Shown piece by piece: positions 1 through 5,947 of a DNA stretch of 16,443 bases (the stretch's first letter is position 1; each line of letters opens with the position of its first letter). This DNA is from Spirochaetia bacterium. Lineage in GTDB: Bacteria > Spirochaetota > Spirochaetia > Treponematales > Breznakiellaceae. Made by a program: the position numbers and the translations under genes. The stretch covers positions 1-16,443 of the forward strand of contig BNUX01000064.1 in NCBI GenBank assembly GCA_025997675.1, read 5' to 3'. The notes below the pieces were generated by a model. That model searched no databases, was not told the DNA's origin, and saw only the letters and a program-made list of their open reading frames with translations.

Positions 1-46
1 TTACAAAGAAAGCGCCACTCTTGCCCTGCATCCGGCTTTCAACCAT
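1..46 (-). CDS. Start of an unidentified protein, running off the left edge
   Basis: Reading the minus strand from an ATG at 46 gives 15 codons (MVESRMQGKSGAFFV) with no stop before the window edge. The case for a real start is contextual. An AAAGGGG Shine-Dalgarno-like run lies at 62-56, nine bases before the ATG. Further upstream is a good promoter (TAGACA at 108-103, 17-bp spacer, TATAGT at 85-80). The stretch is too short to assign a family and I do not recognise it. It would be transcribed divergently from the RNA candidate at 178-281. Confidence 0.45.
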   Translation of the reverse strand, partial: MVESRMQGKSGAFFV

Positions 47-79
47 GCCGCCGTACCCCTTTGTTTCGTATCGACGGGA

Positions 80-108
80 ACTATACTCCCGTAAGACTTA
101 ATTGTCTA
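80..108 (-). promoter_or_regulatory. Sigma70-type promoter for the left-edge gene
   Basis: On the minus strand, TAGACA (108-103; 5 of 6 to TTGACA) is followed after exactly 17 bp by TATAGT (85-80; 5 of 6 to TATAAT). Transcription would begin near 73, leaving a leader of about 27 bases that contains the AAAGGGG ribosome-binding site. A second -35-like TTGACA sits at 129-124 with GACAAT (106-101) 17 bp downstream, so there may be two tandem promoters. Confidence 0.5.
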
Positions 109-145
109 CCGTAACTACGGAACTGTCAAGCGATTTATTCTAAAA

Positions 146-174
146 TTGACTGGACAAAAATACCGATATAGACG
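146..174 (+). promoter_or_regulatory. Promoter-like boxes before the structured RNA
   Basis: TTGACT (146-151) matches 5 of 6 of the -35 consensus. Possible -10 boxes are TATAGA (167-172, spacer 15) or TAGACG (169-174, spacer 17). Neither combination is ideal, but the position just upstream of the folded segment beginning near 180 supports it. Transcription would start around 178-182. Confidence 0.35.
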
Positions 175-177
175 ACA

Positions 178-281
178 CTACGGATGTGGTGCAAACCGCA
201 GGGGAAAGTGGGGTGCCGTTTAGGACGTAAGCTCCGGAGGGCCGCAAGGCAGCATCGGGGCATCCCCCGCCCTATTTTCTT
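178..281 (+). ncRNA. Unidentified compact structured RNA, possibly a riboswitch-like leader or small RNA
   Basis: About 100 bases with heavy, nested base-pairing potential and no credible reading frame. GGATGT (182-187) can pair with GCATCC (260-265) to close the element. Inside are GNRA-capped hairpins: GTGGT-GCAA-ACCGC (186-199) and GCC-GCAA-GGC (241-250), plus a possible GUAA-capped stem in 223-235. GGGGTGCC (210-217) can alternatively pair with GGCATCCC (259-266). The 3' end CGGGG-CATC-CCCCG (256-269) followed by a T-rich tract (273-281) resembles an intrinsic terminator that competes with the closing stem. Blocks resembling the c-di-GMP-I (GEMM) riboswitch occur in order (GCAAACC, GGACGTAAGC, GGCAGC..CGGGG), but the first internal stem of that family is not formed. 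It lacks the conserved core of SRP RNA. The downstream M20 gene seems to have its own promoter. Confidence 0.35.
256..281 (+). terminator. Terminator-like hairpin at the end of the structured RNA
   Basis: Five G:C pairs (CGGGG 256-260 with CCCCG 265-269) around a CATC loop are followed by CCC and then a T-rich run to 281. The T-run starts four bases after the stem, so this is weaker than a classical terminator. Its stem shares bases 260-265 with the candidate closing helix of the RNA, as in attenuation-type leaders. Confidence 0.35.
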
Positions 282-319
282 ACCTTTTTCTGCCTCAGCG
301 ATAAGTATAGCACCGGTAC

Positions 320-348
320 TTGCATTTTACCACCTCGCCCGCTAAAAT
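320..348 (+). promoter_or_regulatory. Promoter-like boxes directly before the M20 peptidase start
   Basis: TTGCAT (320-325) and TAAAAT (343-348; 5 of 6 to TATAAT) are separated by 17 bp. The -10 box ends eight bases before the ATG at 357, so the predicted first transcribed base falls at or next to the start codon. No Shine-Dalgarno sequence exists in this interval. The -35 match is weak (3 of 6). Confidence 0.35.
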
Positions 349-356
349 TCCCCATC

Positions 357-1535
357 ATGACCCTGCCGGCCCTCGATACCTCCGAAATCAAGGATATCCT
401 TTTCTCCCTCCTCAGGGTGAATACCGCGAACCCCCCGGGCAATGAGGCGGCCTTGGCCCTCCATATCCGTGACTTTCTGCTAAGCCGGGGGGCAAAGGCG
501 GATGCCTTCCGGTTTCTGGAGCATGGGAATGGCCGGGGGAGTCTGGCTTTCCGTATAAAGGGAAAAAACCCGGCTGTCAGCATCGCCTTTGCGGGGCATC
601 TGGATACGGTCCCTGCGGGCAACCCGGCGGATTGGTCCGCCGACCCCTTTGAACCACGGGAGCGGGAGGGGTTTGTCTACGGCCGGGGGACTGCGGACAT
701 GAAGGGCGGGATTGCCGCCATGCTGGCCCTTTGCGTTTCCTGGCTGCGGAAGGGGCCGCCCCCGGTGGACATCCTTTGTTTCTTTACCGCCGATGAGGAA
801 AGCGCCGGGACGGGTATCAAAGCCCTCTGTGATGCGGGGCTGCTGGAAAACCTTTCCTTCCTTATCGTGGCGGAACCCACTGGACTCAGGCCCGCCATTT
901 GCGAGAAGGGGCTGGCCTGGTACGATGTCCGGGTCAAGGGCAAGACCAGCCACGCCGCCATGCCCGGCAAGGGCGCTAATGCCATAGAACTGGGCTATGC
1001 CTACCTGGAACGGGTAAAGCGGCGGGTGGTTTCGGCCTCCCCCCGCTCCCCGCTCCTGGGGAAAAACACCTTTTCGGTGACCCAGGCCCAGGGCGGGGTC
1101 AAGATCAACGTTATCCCCGATCAGGCGGTTTTTGCCCTGGATATACGGCTCCTCCCGGGACCCGCCCTGGATTGGGAGGGGGTGGAAACCCTGTTCCGGG
1201 AAGAGGCGGGGCGGTTTACGGCGGCCCATCCCGGCTTTTCGGTTACCGTGGAACGCCGGGACTGCCGGGAGGCGCTGAAGACCGATCCCCGCCATCCCGC
1301 CGTCAAGTGGTTCCTCCGCAGCCCCTGCGCCGGGAAACCCATAGGGGTGTACTATTTTACCGACGCAAGCCTGGTAATTCCCCGGTATCCGGCGCTGCCC
1401 TTTATTATTTTCGGCCCCGGGGACCCCGCAGAATGTCACTGCCCGGACGAAAAGATCCCCCTTGCGTCCGTGGAGGAAGCCGCCGCACAGTATTACTGCT
1501 TTGTTGACCAGCTGCGGCCGGAGTGGTTTTCCTGA
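357..1535 (+). CDS. M20-family metallopeptidase / deacylase (ArgE/DapE/carboxypeptidase G2-like)
   Basis: A 392-residue cytoplasmic zinc hydrolase of the M20 family, which cleaves amide bonds in N-acyl amino acids or peptides. The di-metal ligands are readable in order: H81 and D83 (GHLDTVPAG), D114 (GRGTADMKGG), the E147-E148 pair (TADEES), E173 (VAEPT) and H361 (ECHCPDE). The inserted dimerisation domain spans about 180-295 and carries the SHAAMPGKGANAI segment with H199. The length is normal for the family. The ATG at 357 is the only sensible start, since the next in-frame Met is at residue 115. There is no Shine-Dalgarno sequence, and promoter-like boxes sit so close that the mRNA may be leaderless. 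It stands alone downstream of the structured RNA. Substrate cannot be told from sequence: acetylornithine, succinyl-diaminopimelate or a peptide are all possible. The enzyme class is secure. Confidence 0.93.
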   Translation: MTLPALDTSEIKDILFSLLRVNTANPPGNEAALALHIRDFLLSRGAKADAFRFLEHGNGRGSLAFRIKGKNPAVSIAFAGHLDTVPAGNPADWSADPFEPREREGFVYGRGTADMKGGIAAMLALCVSWLRKGPPPVDILCFFTADEESAGTGIKALCDAGLLENLSFLIVAEPTGLRPAICEKGLAWYDVRVKGKTSHAAMPGKGANAIELGYAYLERVKRRVVSASPRSPLLGKNTFSVTQAQGGVKINVIPDQAVFALDIRLLPGPALDWEGVETLFREEAGRFTAAHPGFSVTVERRDCREALKTDPRHPAVKWFLRSPCAGKPIGVYYFTDASLVIPRYPALPFIIFGPGDPAECHCPDEKIPLASVEEAAAQYYCFVDQLRPEWFS

Positions 1536-1591
1536 TGCGGCTGACCGGCCTTTCGATCACCACCGTATCACTGGTGCTGAATAACAAGGGA
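1535..1591 (+). pseudogene. Remnant of a LacI-family helix-turn-helix
   Basis: An ATG overlapping the M20 stop codon (TGATG) opens a 62-codon frame. Its first 19 residues read as the second half of a LacI-type DNA-binding domain: LSITTVSLVLNNKG closely follows the family pattern (VSxxTVSxVLNNKG). The frame then diverges into unrelated sequence (PCIWREHG...) and stops at 1723. The first helix and the whole ligand-binding domain are absent, so this is best read as a relic of a deleted or recombined regulator gene. A chance match is unlikely but not excluded. Confidence 0.5.
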
Positions 1592-1645
1592 CCTTGTATT
1601 TGGCGGGAGCACGGCGCCGCCGGCATGATATTCCGGCCGCCCCCC

Positions 1646-1661
1646 TTGCAACATTTTGCAA
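1646..1661. repeat. Paired TTGCAA motifs upstream of fusA
   Basis: TTGCAA (1646-1651) and TTGCAA (1656-1661) are separated by CATT. Each hexamer is self-complementary, so the pair is both a direct and an inverted repeat. It lies 100-115 bases upstream of the EF-G start, next to the LacI remnant, and could be an operator. No function can be assigned. Confidence 0.3.
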
Positions 1662-1760
1662 TCCTTGCTAATGTGTCACAAACAAGAACGTCTATTATCG
1701 TTTTTTCCCTAAAAATGACGTAGATAACGACTCAGATATGGACTAAGGAGTATTAGAAGT

Positions 1761-3854
1761 ATGGGCATCGATATAACGAAGATGCGGAACATTGGAATCA
1801 GCGCGCATATTGACTCGGGGAAGACCACCCTGTCGGAGCGGATTTTGTTCTATTGCGACAAGATCCACGCCATCCACGAGGTCCGGGGCAAGGACGGGGT
1901 GGGGGCTACCATGGACCACATGGAGCTTGAGCGGGAGCGGGGGATCACTATTCAGTCCGCCGCCACCCAGGTTAAATGGAAGGATTATACGGTCAACCTC
2001 ATCGACACCCCCGGACACGTGGACTTTACCATCGAGGTGGAGCGGTCCCTGCGGGTGCTGGACGGGGCCATCCTGGTGCTCTGTGCGGTGGGCGGGGTAC
2101 AGTCCCAGTCCATCACCGTGGACCGGCAGCTCAAACGCTACCATGTGCCCCGGATTGCCTTTGTGAATAAGTGCGACCGTACCGGGGCTAATCCCTTTAA
2201 GGTACGGCTCCAGCTCCGGGAAAAACTGGGGCTCAACGCGGTGCTCATCCAGATCCCCATCGGGCTTGAGGACAAGCTGGAGGGGGTGGTGGACCTGATC
2301 GCCATGAAGGCGGTCTACTTTGACGGCGACCAGGGGACGGAACTCCGGTTTGCCGAGATTCCCCCCCACCTCAAAGCGGATGCGGACAAGTACCGGGAGG
2401 AGCTGATCGACGCGGTTTCCCTCTTTTCAGACGACCTGGCGGAGAAATTCCTGGGCGGGGAGGACATAAGCGAAGAACTTATCCACCAGGCTATCCGCAA
2501 GGGGACCCTGGCGGAACAGTTTGTGCCGGTGATGATGGGATCGGCTTATAAGAACAAGGGGATTCAGCCCCTGCTGGACGCGGTGGGAAACTACCTACCC
2601 AATCCCACGGAGGTAAAGAACTACGCTCTGGACCTGGACAGGAAAGAGGAGCGGAAGGAGCTTACCGCAGATGAAAAGAACCCCACGGTGGCCCTGGGCT
2701 TTAAGCTTGAGGACGGCCAGTACGGCCAACTAACCTACGTGCGAATCTACCAGGGTTCCCTGAAAAAGGGGGAGGAACTGGTCAATACCCGTGCCCGGAA
2801 GAAGTTCAAGGTGGGCCGGCTGGTGCGGATGAACTCCAACGACATGGAAGACATCAACGAAGGCAGCCCCGGTGACATCGTGGCCCTCTTCGGCATTGAG
2901 TGCGCCTCCGGGGACACCTTCTGCGGCGGGGGCCTGAACTACGCCATGACCTCCATGTACGTCCCCGAGCCGGTCATTTCCCTGTCCATCAATCCCAAGG
3001 ATAAGAAGTCCGCGGACCAGATGGCCAAGGCCCTGAACCGCTTTACCAAGGAAGACCCCACCTTCCGCACCTACGTGGACGCCGAATCCAACCAGACCAT
3101 CATCCAGGGCATGGGGGAACTCCACCTGGAAGTGTATGTGGAGCGGATGCTCCGGGAGTACAAGTGCGAGGTGGAAACCGGGATGCCCCAGGTGGCCTAC
3201 CGGGAGGCCATCCAGACACGGGCGGACTTCAACTACACCCACAAGAAGCAGACCGGCGGTTCCGGCCAGTACGGCCGGGTGGCGGGGTACATGGAACCCT
3301 ACGGCGATGGCGACTACGAGTTCGTGGACAGCATCAAGGGCGGTGCCATCCCCAACGACTTCATCCCCAGCTGCGACAAGGGCTTTAAGGAAGCGATCAA
3401 GCGGGGGAGCCTCATCGGGTTCCCCATCGTCAACATCCGCTGCGTGATCAACGACGGCCAGTCCCATCCGGTGGACTCCTCGGACATCGCCTTCCAGATG
3501 GCGGCCATCGGCGCCTTCCGGGAAGCCTACAACAAGGCCAAGCCCTGCATCCTGGAGCCCATCATGAAGGTTTCCGTGGAGGGCCCCACGGAATTCCAGG
3601 GGAACATTTTTGCCTCGATCAACCAAAGGCGTGGTATAATAGCGGCATCCACCGAGGACGGGACCTTCTCCCGTGTGGAGGCCGAGGTTCCCCTCAGCGA
3701 AATGTTCGGCTATTCCACGGTACTCCGGTCCCTGACCCAGGGCAAGGCGGAGTTCACCATGGAGTTTGAAAAGTACGGGAAGGTTCCCGCCGGTATTTCC
3801 GAAGCCCTCGTGAAGGAATACGAGGAAAAACGTAGAAAAGAGCAGGGGAGATAG
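1761..3854 (+). CDS. fusA: Elongation factor G (spirochaete/mitochondrial EF-G1-like)
   Basis: A full-length (697 aa) ribosomal translocase GTPase. GTPase motifs are complete: G1 AHIDSGKT (15-22), switch I with RGIT (60-63), G3 DTPGH (82-86), G4 NKCD (136-139) and a G5-like GSAYKNKG segment. Domain II ([24 protein letters not shown]), domain IV ([15 protein letters not shown]) and domain V follow in the usual order. The Ser in G1 and the segments [14 protein letters not shown] and [10 protein letters not shown] match the EF-G class shared by spirochaetes and mitochondrial EF-G1. Cys at the variable position of NKxD is unusual (normally Met or Leu). The start is set by TAAGGAG (1744-1750), ten bases before the ATG. 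The next gene begins six bases after the stop, so the two are probably co-transcribed. Spirochaetes often carry a second EF-G specialised for ribosome recycling. This copy looks like the translocation type, but the split of roles is inferred. Confidence 0.95.
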   Translation: MGIDITKMRNIGISAHIDSGKTTLSERILFYCDKIHAIHEVRGKDGVGATMDHMELERERGITIQSAATQVKWKDYTVNLIDTPGHVDFTIEVERSLRVLDGAILVLCAVGGVQSQSITVDRQLKRYHVPRIAFVNKCDRTGANPFKVRLQLREKLGLNAVLIQIPIGLEDKLEGVVDLIAMKAVYFDGDQGTELRFAEIPPHLKADADKYREELIDAVSLFSDDLAEKFLGGEDISEELIHQAIRKGTLAEQFVPVMMGSAYKNKGIQPLLDAVGNYLPNPTEVKNYALDLDRKEERKELTADEKNPTVALGFKLEDGQYGQLTYVRIYQGSLKKGEELVNTRARKKFKVGRLVRMNSNDMEDINEGSPGDIVALFGIECASGDTFCGGGLNYAMTSMYVPEPVISLSINPKDKKSADQMAKALNRFTKEDPTFRTYVDAESNQTIIQGMGELHLEVYVERMLREYKCEVETGMPQVAYREAIQTRADFNYTHKKQTGGSGQYGRVAGYMEPYGDGDYEFVDSIKGGAIPNDFIPSCDKGFKEAIKRGSLIGFPIVNIRCVINDGQSHPVDSSDIAFQMAAIGAFREAYNKAKPCILEPIMKVSVEGPTEFQGNIFASINQRRGIIAASTEDGTFSRVEAEVPLSEMFGYSTVLRSLTQGKAEFTMEFEKYGKVPAGISEALVKEYEEKRRKEQGR

Positions 3855-3860
3855 GCAAAA

Positions 3861-4562
3861 ATGGTTATAGACGAATTAATACAGCGGAGTCCGGTACGGA
3901 TCTTCGAGAAGTCCATCCACGGCGGACTCAAGGCCGGGGAAATCGGGATTGTTTCTTCCCAGAGCGGTATTGGCAAGACATCGGTACTGGTGCAGATAGC
4001 CTTAGACAAGCTTTTGCAGTCCAAAAAGGTCATCCACGTATCCTTTACCCAGCACACGGACTATGTCCTGGCCTGGTACGAGGATATTTTTGACGAGTTC
4101 ATCAAAAGGAAGAACCTGGAAAATGAGAAGGACGTGAAGAACGACCTTGTCAAGAACCGGGTCCTGATGAATTTTAACCAGGACGGGGTTACGGCGGACC
4201 AGATACTCCGGAGCCTCCGGGCGATGATCGTGGACGGGGGCTTCAAGGCCGAGGCCCTGATCATCGACGGCTTTGACTTTACCCGGATGACCCGGGAACG
4301 GATTGCCGCAATCAAGGAATTTGCCAGGGAGCTGGGGCTTTCGGTCTGGTACAGTTGTACCGTCAGGGACGAAGGCCCGGCGGCTTATACCAAGAAGAAC
4401 ATTCCCCTGGTAATTGCTGATTTTGCGGAACTGGTGGATGTGGTGATCGTCCTGGAGCCGAGGCAGGACCACATTGCCCTCACGGTATCCAAGGACCGGG
4501 AGACCTACAACTCGGAACACCTGGCCCTAAAACTGGACCCGAAGACCCTGCTTATCCTGTAG
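3861..4562 (+). CDS. KaiC/RecA-like P-loop ATPase, function unknown
   Basis: A 233-residue soluble protein built on a RecA/RadA/KaiC core. GEIGIVSSQSGIGKTS (26-41) is a Walker A loop with Ser33 where the family usually has Gly or Ala. ALIIDGFDF (132-140) is Walker B with D136. VSKDRETYN (209-217) resembles the C-terminal strand of single-domain KaiC-like ATPases. A charged segment, IKRKNLENEKDVKND (81-95), sits between the two motifs. It starts six bases after fusA stops, with AGGGGAG in the fusA tail acting as ribosome-binding site, so translation may be coupled to EF-G. It ends three bases before the convergent DUF4143 gene. No nuclease, kinase or HTH domain is visible. A link to translation is only suggested by position. 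Confidence 0.82.
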   Translation: MVIDELIQRSPVRIFEKSIHGGLKAGEIGIVSSQSGIGKTSVLVQIALDKLLQSKKVIHVSFTQHTDYVLAWYEDIFDEFIKRKNLENEKDVKNDLVKNRVLMNFNQDGVTADQILRSLRAMIVDGGFKAEALIIDGFDFTRMTRERIAAIKEFARELGLSVWYSCTVRDEGPAAYTKKNIPLVIADFAELVDVVIVLEPRQDHIALTVSKDRETYNSEHLALKLDPKTLLIL

Positions 4563-4565
4563 CGG

Positions 4566-5819
4566 TTATGCGGTCAGGGCCGATAAGGGGGTCACATTCA
4601 CCCCGTCTTTCCGGCGGCAGGCAAACCCATTGGCGGTAATTATCGTCAGTGCCGCCGGGGGGCCCATTTTTTCCTGGTCTATTTTTGCGGCAAAGGTTAA
4701 CAGGTTTGCCGCAGCTGCGTCTTGGGCGCTAAATCCCATTTTGACTTCAAAGGCCGCCCAGGCGCCGTCGGGGTATTCGACGATGGCGTCAATTTCCAGG
4801 TTACGGGAATCGCGGTAATGGAAAATCTTACCGTCATGCAGGTCCGCATAGATTCGGAGATCCCGGATAACTAGGGATTCAAACAGAAAGCCGAAATAAT
4901 TAAGGTCCCCGAGGAGTTTGTCCGTGGAAAGCCCCAGGGCGCCCACCGCAAGGGATGGATCAACAAAATGACGTTTGGGGGCCTTCCGCAGCGTATCTGC
5001 GGAGCGGATGTGGGGGCTCCATGCGGGAAGCTGTTCCACCGCCATCAGGCGCTCCAGGGATTCCAGGTAGTCGGCTATGGTTTCATCGCTTATTTTTACG
5101 TTTGAACCGCCCGTATCTTTGGCGAGGGAGCTAAGGGATGCTTCGGTTGCAATATTTCTGGCCAGAGATTGTAAAAGCCGCAAAACTCGTTGGGGATCCC
5201 GTTTTTTATCGCCCACCCTACTGATATCCACTTCCGCCATGAGGGTGATGTAGTCCTGCATAAACCGCAGGGCTTCCCGGCTCCCTGTCCCAATGAGGGC
5301 CGGCCAACCGCCGGTGGTGATCTTTTCCGCAAGGCTTTCAAGGTCTAATACCACTTGTTCAGACTTTGGAACGGCCCCTTTTACCAAATTGTAAAGACCG
5401 ACTTCTCCGGTTGACCAGCCCCGTTCAAACAGCGACATGGGACGCATCTTTATGATGGAAAAACGCCCCGCCCCGGAGTGGAGCCGCGCCTGCTCCTCAG
5501 GGTTAGCAGACCCGGTGAGGATAAACTGCCCCTTCTTTTTCCGGTCATCTACCTCGCGTCTGATATAATTCCATATTTGCGGATATTCCTGCCATTCGTC
5601 TATAAGCCGGGGAACCGGCCCTTCCAGCACCGATTTGGGGTCAAGTTCCATGCGGACCCGGATATCATCATCAACGTCCATCCGGGCGATACTTTTTGCC
5701 ATTTGGACAGCGGTTTCAGTCTTTCCACAGCCCTTGGGACCCTGTATCAAAATCGCGCCGGAACTGGTAAGCCGGTTTTTTAAGGTTGTATCGGTAAACC
5801 GCTTAAGGTAGCCGCCCAT
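4566..5819 (-). CDS. ATPase of the AAA/DUF4143 class
   Basis: A 417-residue protein with an N-terminal AAA-type ATPase and a C-terminal DUF4143 region. Walker A is GPKGCGKT (27-34), Walker B LIDEW (72-76) and the sensor strand LTGSAN (101-106). A winged-helix-like part at about 220-265 (NIATEASLSSLAKD, ISDETIADYLESL) is followed by a possible PD-(D/E)xK-like fold: E314, D344 (LEID) and EVK (358-360). Such ATPases are widespread in accessory regions of bacteria and archaea, and their function is generally unknown. The start is fixed by AAGGAGGG (5830-5823), four bases from the ATG. Its promoter overlaps three tandem 23-bp repeats. It faces the preceding gene tail to tail with only three bases between stops and no terminator hairpin seen. 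It is probably an acquired single gene, but this is an inference. Confidence 0.88.
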   Translation of the reverse strand: MGGYLKRFTDTTLKNRLTSSGAILIQGPKGCGKTETAVQMAKSIARMDVDDDIRVRMELDPKSVLEGPVPRLIDEWQEYPQIWNYIRREVDDRKKKGQFILTGSANPEEQARLHSGAGRFSIIKMRPMSLFERGWSTGEVGLYNLVKGAVPKSEQVVLDLESLAEKITTGGWPALIGTGSREALRFMQDYITLMAEVDISRVGDKKRDPQRVLRLLQSLARNIATEASLSSLAKDTGGSNVKISDETIADYLESLERLMAVEQLPAWSPHIRSADTLRKAPKRHFVDPSLAVGALGLSTDKLLGDLNYFGFLFESLVIRDLRIYADLHDGKIFHYRDSRNLEIDAIVEYPDGAWAAFEVKMGFSAQDAAAANLLTFAAKIDQEKMGPPAALTIITANGFACRRKDGVNVTPLSALTA

Positions 5820-5836
5820 AAGCCCTCCTTACTATG

Positions 5837-5865
5837 AATATACCATGCAACCGGGAAGATGTGAA
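5837..5865 (-). promoter_or_regulatory. Promoter of the DUF4143 ATPase gene
   Basis: On the minus strand, TTCACA (5865-5860; 5 of 6) and TATATT (5842-5837; 5 of 6) are 17 bp apart. The predicted start at about 5830 would place the AAGGAGGG ribosome-binding site at the very 5' end of the mRNA. The -35 box lies inside the first of three 23-bp repeats, so a repeat-binding protein would directly affect polymerase. Confidence 0.55.
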
Positions 5866-5914
5866 GGTTATAACCGGGAATTTGTGATTGAAGTAACCGG
5901 GCATTTATGAATGG
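5849..5914. repeat. Three tandem 23-bp repeats (AACCGGG core)
   Basis: AACCGGG occurs at 5849-5855, 5872-5878 and 5895-5901, exactly 23 bp apart each time. The similarity continues into the following positions: copy 2 reads AACCGGGAATTTGTGA and copy 3 AACCGGGCATTTATGA, while copy 1 differs mainly at two places (GA for TT). A further G at repeat position 19 is shared. The spacing is close to two helical turns, so all copies face the same side of the DNA. They lie immediately upstream of, and overlap, the promoter of the DUF4143 gene. Confidence 0.7.
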
Positions 5915-5947
5915 TTCCCTCTTTTCCCGATTTAAGCTCCTCTGCCC

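Noticed and set aside
178..281. Small SRP (4.5S-like) RNA
   Set aside because: TGCCGTTTA, TCCGGAGGG and AAGGCAG are reminiscent of SRP RNA, but the conserved symmetric loop around the GGAA tetraloop (GGUCAG ... AGCAGCC), needed for Ffh binding, is absent.
480..1439. 319-codon open frame antisense to the M20 gene
   Set aside because: G+C-rich third positions keep opposite frames open. It has no ribosome-binding site or recognisable domain, while the plus strand has a complete catalytic motif set.
1671..1679. TGTGTCACA as a CRP-type site before fusA
   Set aside because: The half-sites are separated by one base instead of six, so it cannot fit a CRP dimer.
3635..3640. TATAAT inside fusA as an internal promoter for the ATPase gene
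   Set aside because: It encodes Gly-Ile-Ile in a conserved part of EF-G domain V, and no -35 box is found at suitable spacing.
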